A stretch of DNA of 7,537 nt, from positions 1 to 7,537 of the forward strand of contig QMLT01000073.1 of assembly GCA_003646875.1 (NCBI GenBank), written 5' to 3'. Origin of the DNA: Deltaproteobacteria bacterium (lineage in GTDB: Bacteria; Desulfobacterota; DSM-4660; Desulfatiglandales; B25-G16). Position 1 is the stretch's first letter. The number at the start of each line of letters is the position of its first letter. The position numbers and the translations under genes are program-made. The notes under the pieces were generated by a model. That model ran no database searches, had not been told where the DNA came from, and was given only the letters and a program-made list of their open reading frames with translations. Positions 6,046-7,537 of this stretch are shown here, one piece after another.

Positions 6046-7537
6046 ATGGGTCTGTATGATTTTACTATTTATGATGTCATAACTCGAAATGCAAGATGTT
6101 TTACTGAGAGGCCAGCCTGGTTAGAGGTATCAGATGGCCGGGAAATAACATTTGGCCAGTTCAAGGATATGGTTGATCGCCTGGCAAAAGGCCTGCAAGA
6201 TGGGGGACTAAAGAAAGGTGATCGGATTGGAATATTAGGCAAAAACAGTCTTGAATACTTTCTACTCTATGGCGCTGCCTCTGCATTGGGGCTAATTGTC
6301 ATCGCTATAAACTGGCGTTTGTCAGCCGATGAGGCAGCAAATAACCTGGCCGATGGTACGCCAAGATTGGTCTTTGCTGATCCCGAGTTCCAGGAACTGA
6401 TCCAGGGGCTAAAAGATAAACTCACAACTGTGGAAAAATATTATAATCTGAGTGGAAAAGAAGGCTCTTTTGAAGATTTCAGCCAGTTGTTTGATAATAA
6501 TGCTGACTTTATTTCTGAAGAGGTAGCTACAGATGATAGCGCTGTTATAATCCATACAGCAGCGGTGGAAGGCAAGCCAAGGGGCGCGCTTGTGACCCAT
6601 CGCAATATCCTTTCTGCAACCACGCAGTTTGCTCATGTATTCAAGATATATAACGAAGATGTTCACCTCAACATCCTTCCGCTCTTCCATGTGGGGGGAC
6701 TCTTTATCGCCATGACTGCATTTCATGCAGGCGCCCTGAATATTAATGTAAGTAGATTTGACGCAGACCAGTCCGTTGATCTTATTCAGGAAAAAAAGAT
6801 TACCATGCTATTTGACTTTGCCCCGATACTGGCCTCAATCCTTGACAGCAAAGAAAAGAGCGGAAAAGATATCAGCTCTTTACGGGTGGTTGCCGGCCTT
6901 GACAGTCCTGAGACCATAGAAAGGTATCAAAAGGTAACAGGAGGTGAGTTTTTTGTGGTTTATGGTCAGACAGAGGTTTCAGCGCTCGTAACTATTTCAC
7001 CATACAATGAAAAACCTGGCTCTGCTGGAAGGCCTTTACCCCTTGCTGATGTACGCCTTTTTGATGATTATGATAAAGAGGTTGAAACTGGACAGGTAGG
7101 TGAGATTGTAGTGAGGGGGCCTATGGTTTTTAAGGGTTACTGGAATCTACCTGAGGAAACATCCCACACATTCAGGGAGGGTTGGCATCATACCGGAGAC
7201 CAGGGACGTTTTGACGAGGAAGGCTTTCTCTGGTATGCTGGACGCAAGGCAGAAAAAGAGCTTATTAAGCCGGGAGGGGAAAATGTCTATCCCGCTGAGG
7301 TGGAAAAGGTGATCCTCCAACACCCTGCAGTTGAGAGAACCGTTGTTTTTGGAGTGCCTGATCCTAAATGGAAAGAGGGGATCAAGGCAGTGTGTGAGTT
7401 GAAAGAAGGACAGAGCCTTGAGCCACAGAAGCTTATAGATTTTGTTGGTGAGCGTATAGCGAGATACAAGAAACCTCAATATGTGGAATTTATCACGGAT
7501 TTTCCCCTTCTTGAGGATGGCTCTCCGGACAGGGCCA
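6046..7537 (+). CDS. AMP-binding acyl-CoA synthetase (class I adenylate-forming), 3' end beyond window
   Basis: The frame is open for 497 codons from the ATG at 6046 to the window edge; only the last part of the C-terminal domain is missing. The family adenylates a carboxylic acid and transfers it to CoA. Visible motifs are LPLFHVGGL (211-219), YGQTE (306-310), GSAGRPLP (325-332), TGD (383-385), the hinge arginine R400 in AGRKAEKELIKPGGENVYP (398-416), and RYKKP (473-477). The style is that of the COG0318 branch, distinct from the long-chain synthetase at the start of the window. Two departures stand out. The P-loop reads TAAVEGKPRG (171-180) instead of a TSGTTGxPKG pattern, and near the edge LLEDGSPDR (488-496) has Ser where the catalytic Lys of GK is expected. 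It follows livF by 15 nt in the same operon. Substrate unknown; it may be a slow, altered or non-catalytic ligase. Confidence 0.93.
   Translation, partial: MGLYDFTIYDVITRNARCFTERPAWLEVSDGREITFGQFKDMVDRLAKGLQDGGLKKGDRIGILGKNSLEYFLLYGAASALGLIVIAINWRLSADEAANNLADGTPRLVFADPEFQELIQGLKDKLTTVEKYYNLSGKEGSFEDFSQLFDNNADFISEEVATDDSAVIIHTAAVEGKPRGALVTHRNILSATTQFAHVFKIYNEDVHLNILPLFHVGGLFIAMTAFHAGALNINVSRFDADQSVDLIQEKKITMLFDFAPILASILDSKEKSGKDISSLRVVAGLDSPETIERYQKVTGGEFFVVYGQTEVSALVTISPYNEKPGSAGRPLPLADVRLFDDYDKEVETGQVGEIVVRGPMVFKGYWNLPEETSHTFREGWHHTGDQGRFDEEGFLWYAGRKAEKELIKPGGENVYPAEVEKVILQHPAVERTVVFGVPDPKWKEGIKAVCELKEGQSLEPQKLIDFVGERIARYKKPQYVEFITDFPLLEDGSPDRA

Noticed and set aside
6556..6585. Reading the second synthetase as a pseudogene because of its P-loop
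   Set aside because: The frame is open for 497 codons with a consensus ribosome site and most core motifs intact, which argues for a maintained protein.
6409..6726. Minus-strand open frame of 105 codons inside the second synthetase
   Set aside because: The plus-strand frame is a clear AMP-binding enzyme throughout; the antisense translation shows no domain.
7147..7479. Minus-strand open frame of 110 codons near the window end
   Set aside because: It is antisense to the conserved TGD and GGENVYP region of the second synthetase and has no family features.

Overview
The window is one continuous plus-strand gene cluster, with no gene seen on the minus strand. A branched-chain amino acid-type (HAAT/Liv) ABC importer is bracketed by two acyl-CoA synthetases of different kinds. 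The order is: 3' part of a long-chain-type acyl-CoA synthetase (1-741), livG (746-1630), livH (1632-2519), livM (2523-3590), a LivK-type secreted binding protein (3716-5098), livF (5233-6030), and a second AMP-binding acyl-CoA synthetase (6046 to beyond the window edge). No RNA gene, insertion sequence, CRISPR array, phage gene or attachment site was found.

The DNA is fairly AT-rich by eye, with good AGGAGG-type ribosome sites. The pairing of Liv transporters with AMP-forming CoA ligases is common in anaerobic Desulfobacterota (former Deltaproteobacteria) such as syntrophs and sulfate reducers that break down fatty or aromatic acids. I infer a Gram-negative bacterium of that type. The assignment rests on gene order and protein style, not on a marker gene.

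The first four genes are almost fused (gaps of 4, 1 and 3 nt) and must be co-transcribed. The binding-protein gene stands apart, with 125 nt before it and 134 nt after it. It has the strongest ribosome site of the cluster, and a perfect 10-bp hairpin lies 32 nt after its stop codon. This suggests it is made in excess over the membrane parts, as is usual for binding proteins. livF and the second synthetase (15-nt gap) follow.

Likely joint function: the binding protein captures a solute in the periplasm, LivH and LivM carry it across the inner membrane, LivG and LivF hydrolyse ATP, and one or both synthetases activate the imported carboxylic acid to its CoA thioester. The true substrate may therefore be a fatty, aromatic or other organic acid rather than leucine, isoleucine or valine. 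The sequence alone cannot name it.

The most unusual point is the second synthetase. Its ATP-binding P-loop has lost the usual Ser/Thr/Gly pattern, and the position that normally carries the catalytic lysine near the C-terminus appears to be serine. Other points are an EF-hand-like Asp/Gly loop in the binding protein, an N-terminal extension on LivG, a very basic C-terminal tail and altered signature motif in LivF, and the intergenic hairpin. Overall this is a recognisable catabolic and transport operon, not an obviously new system.
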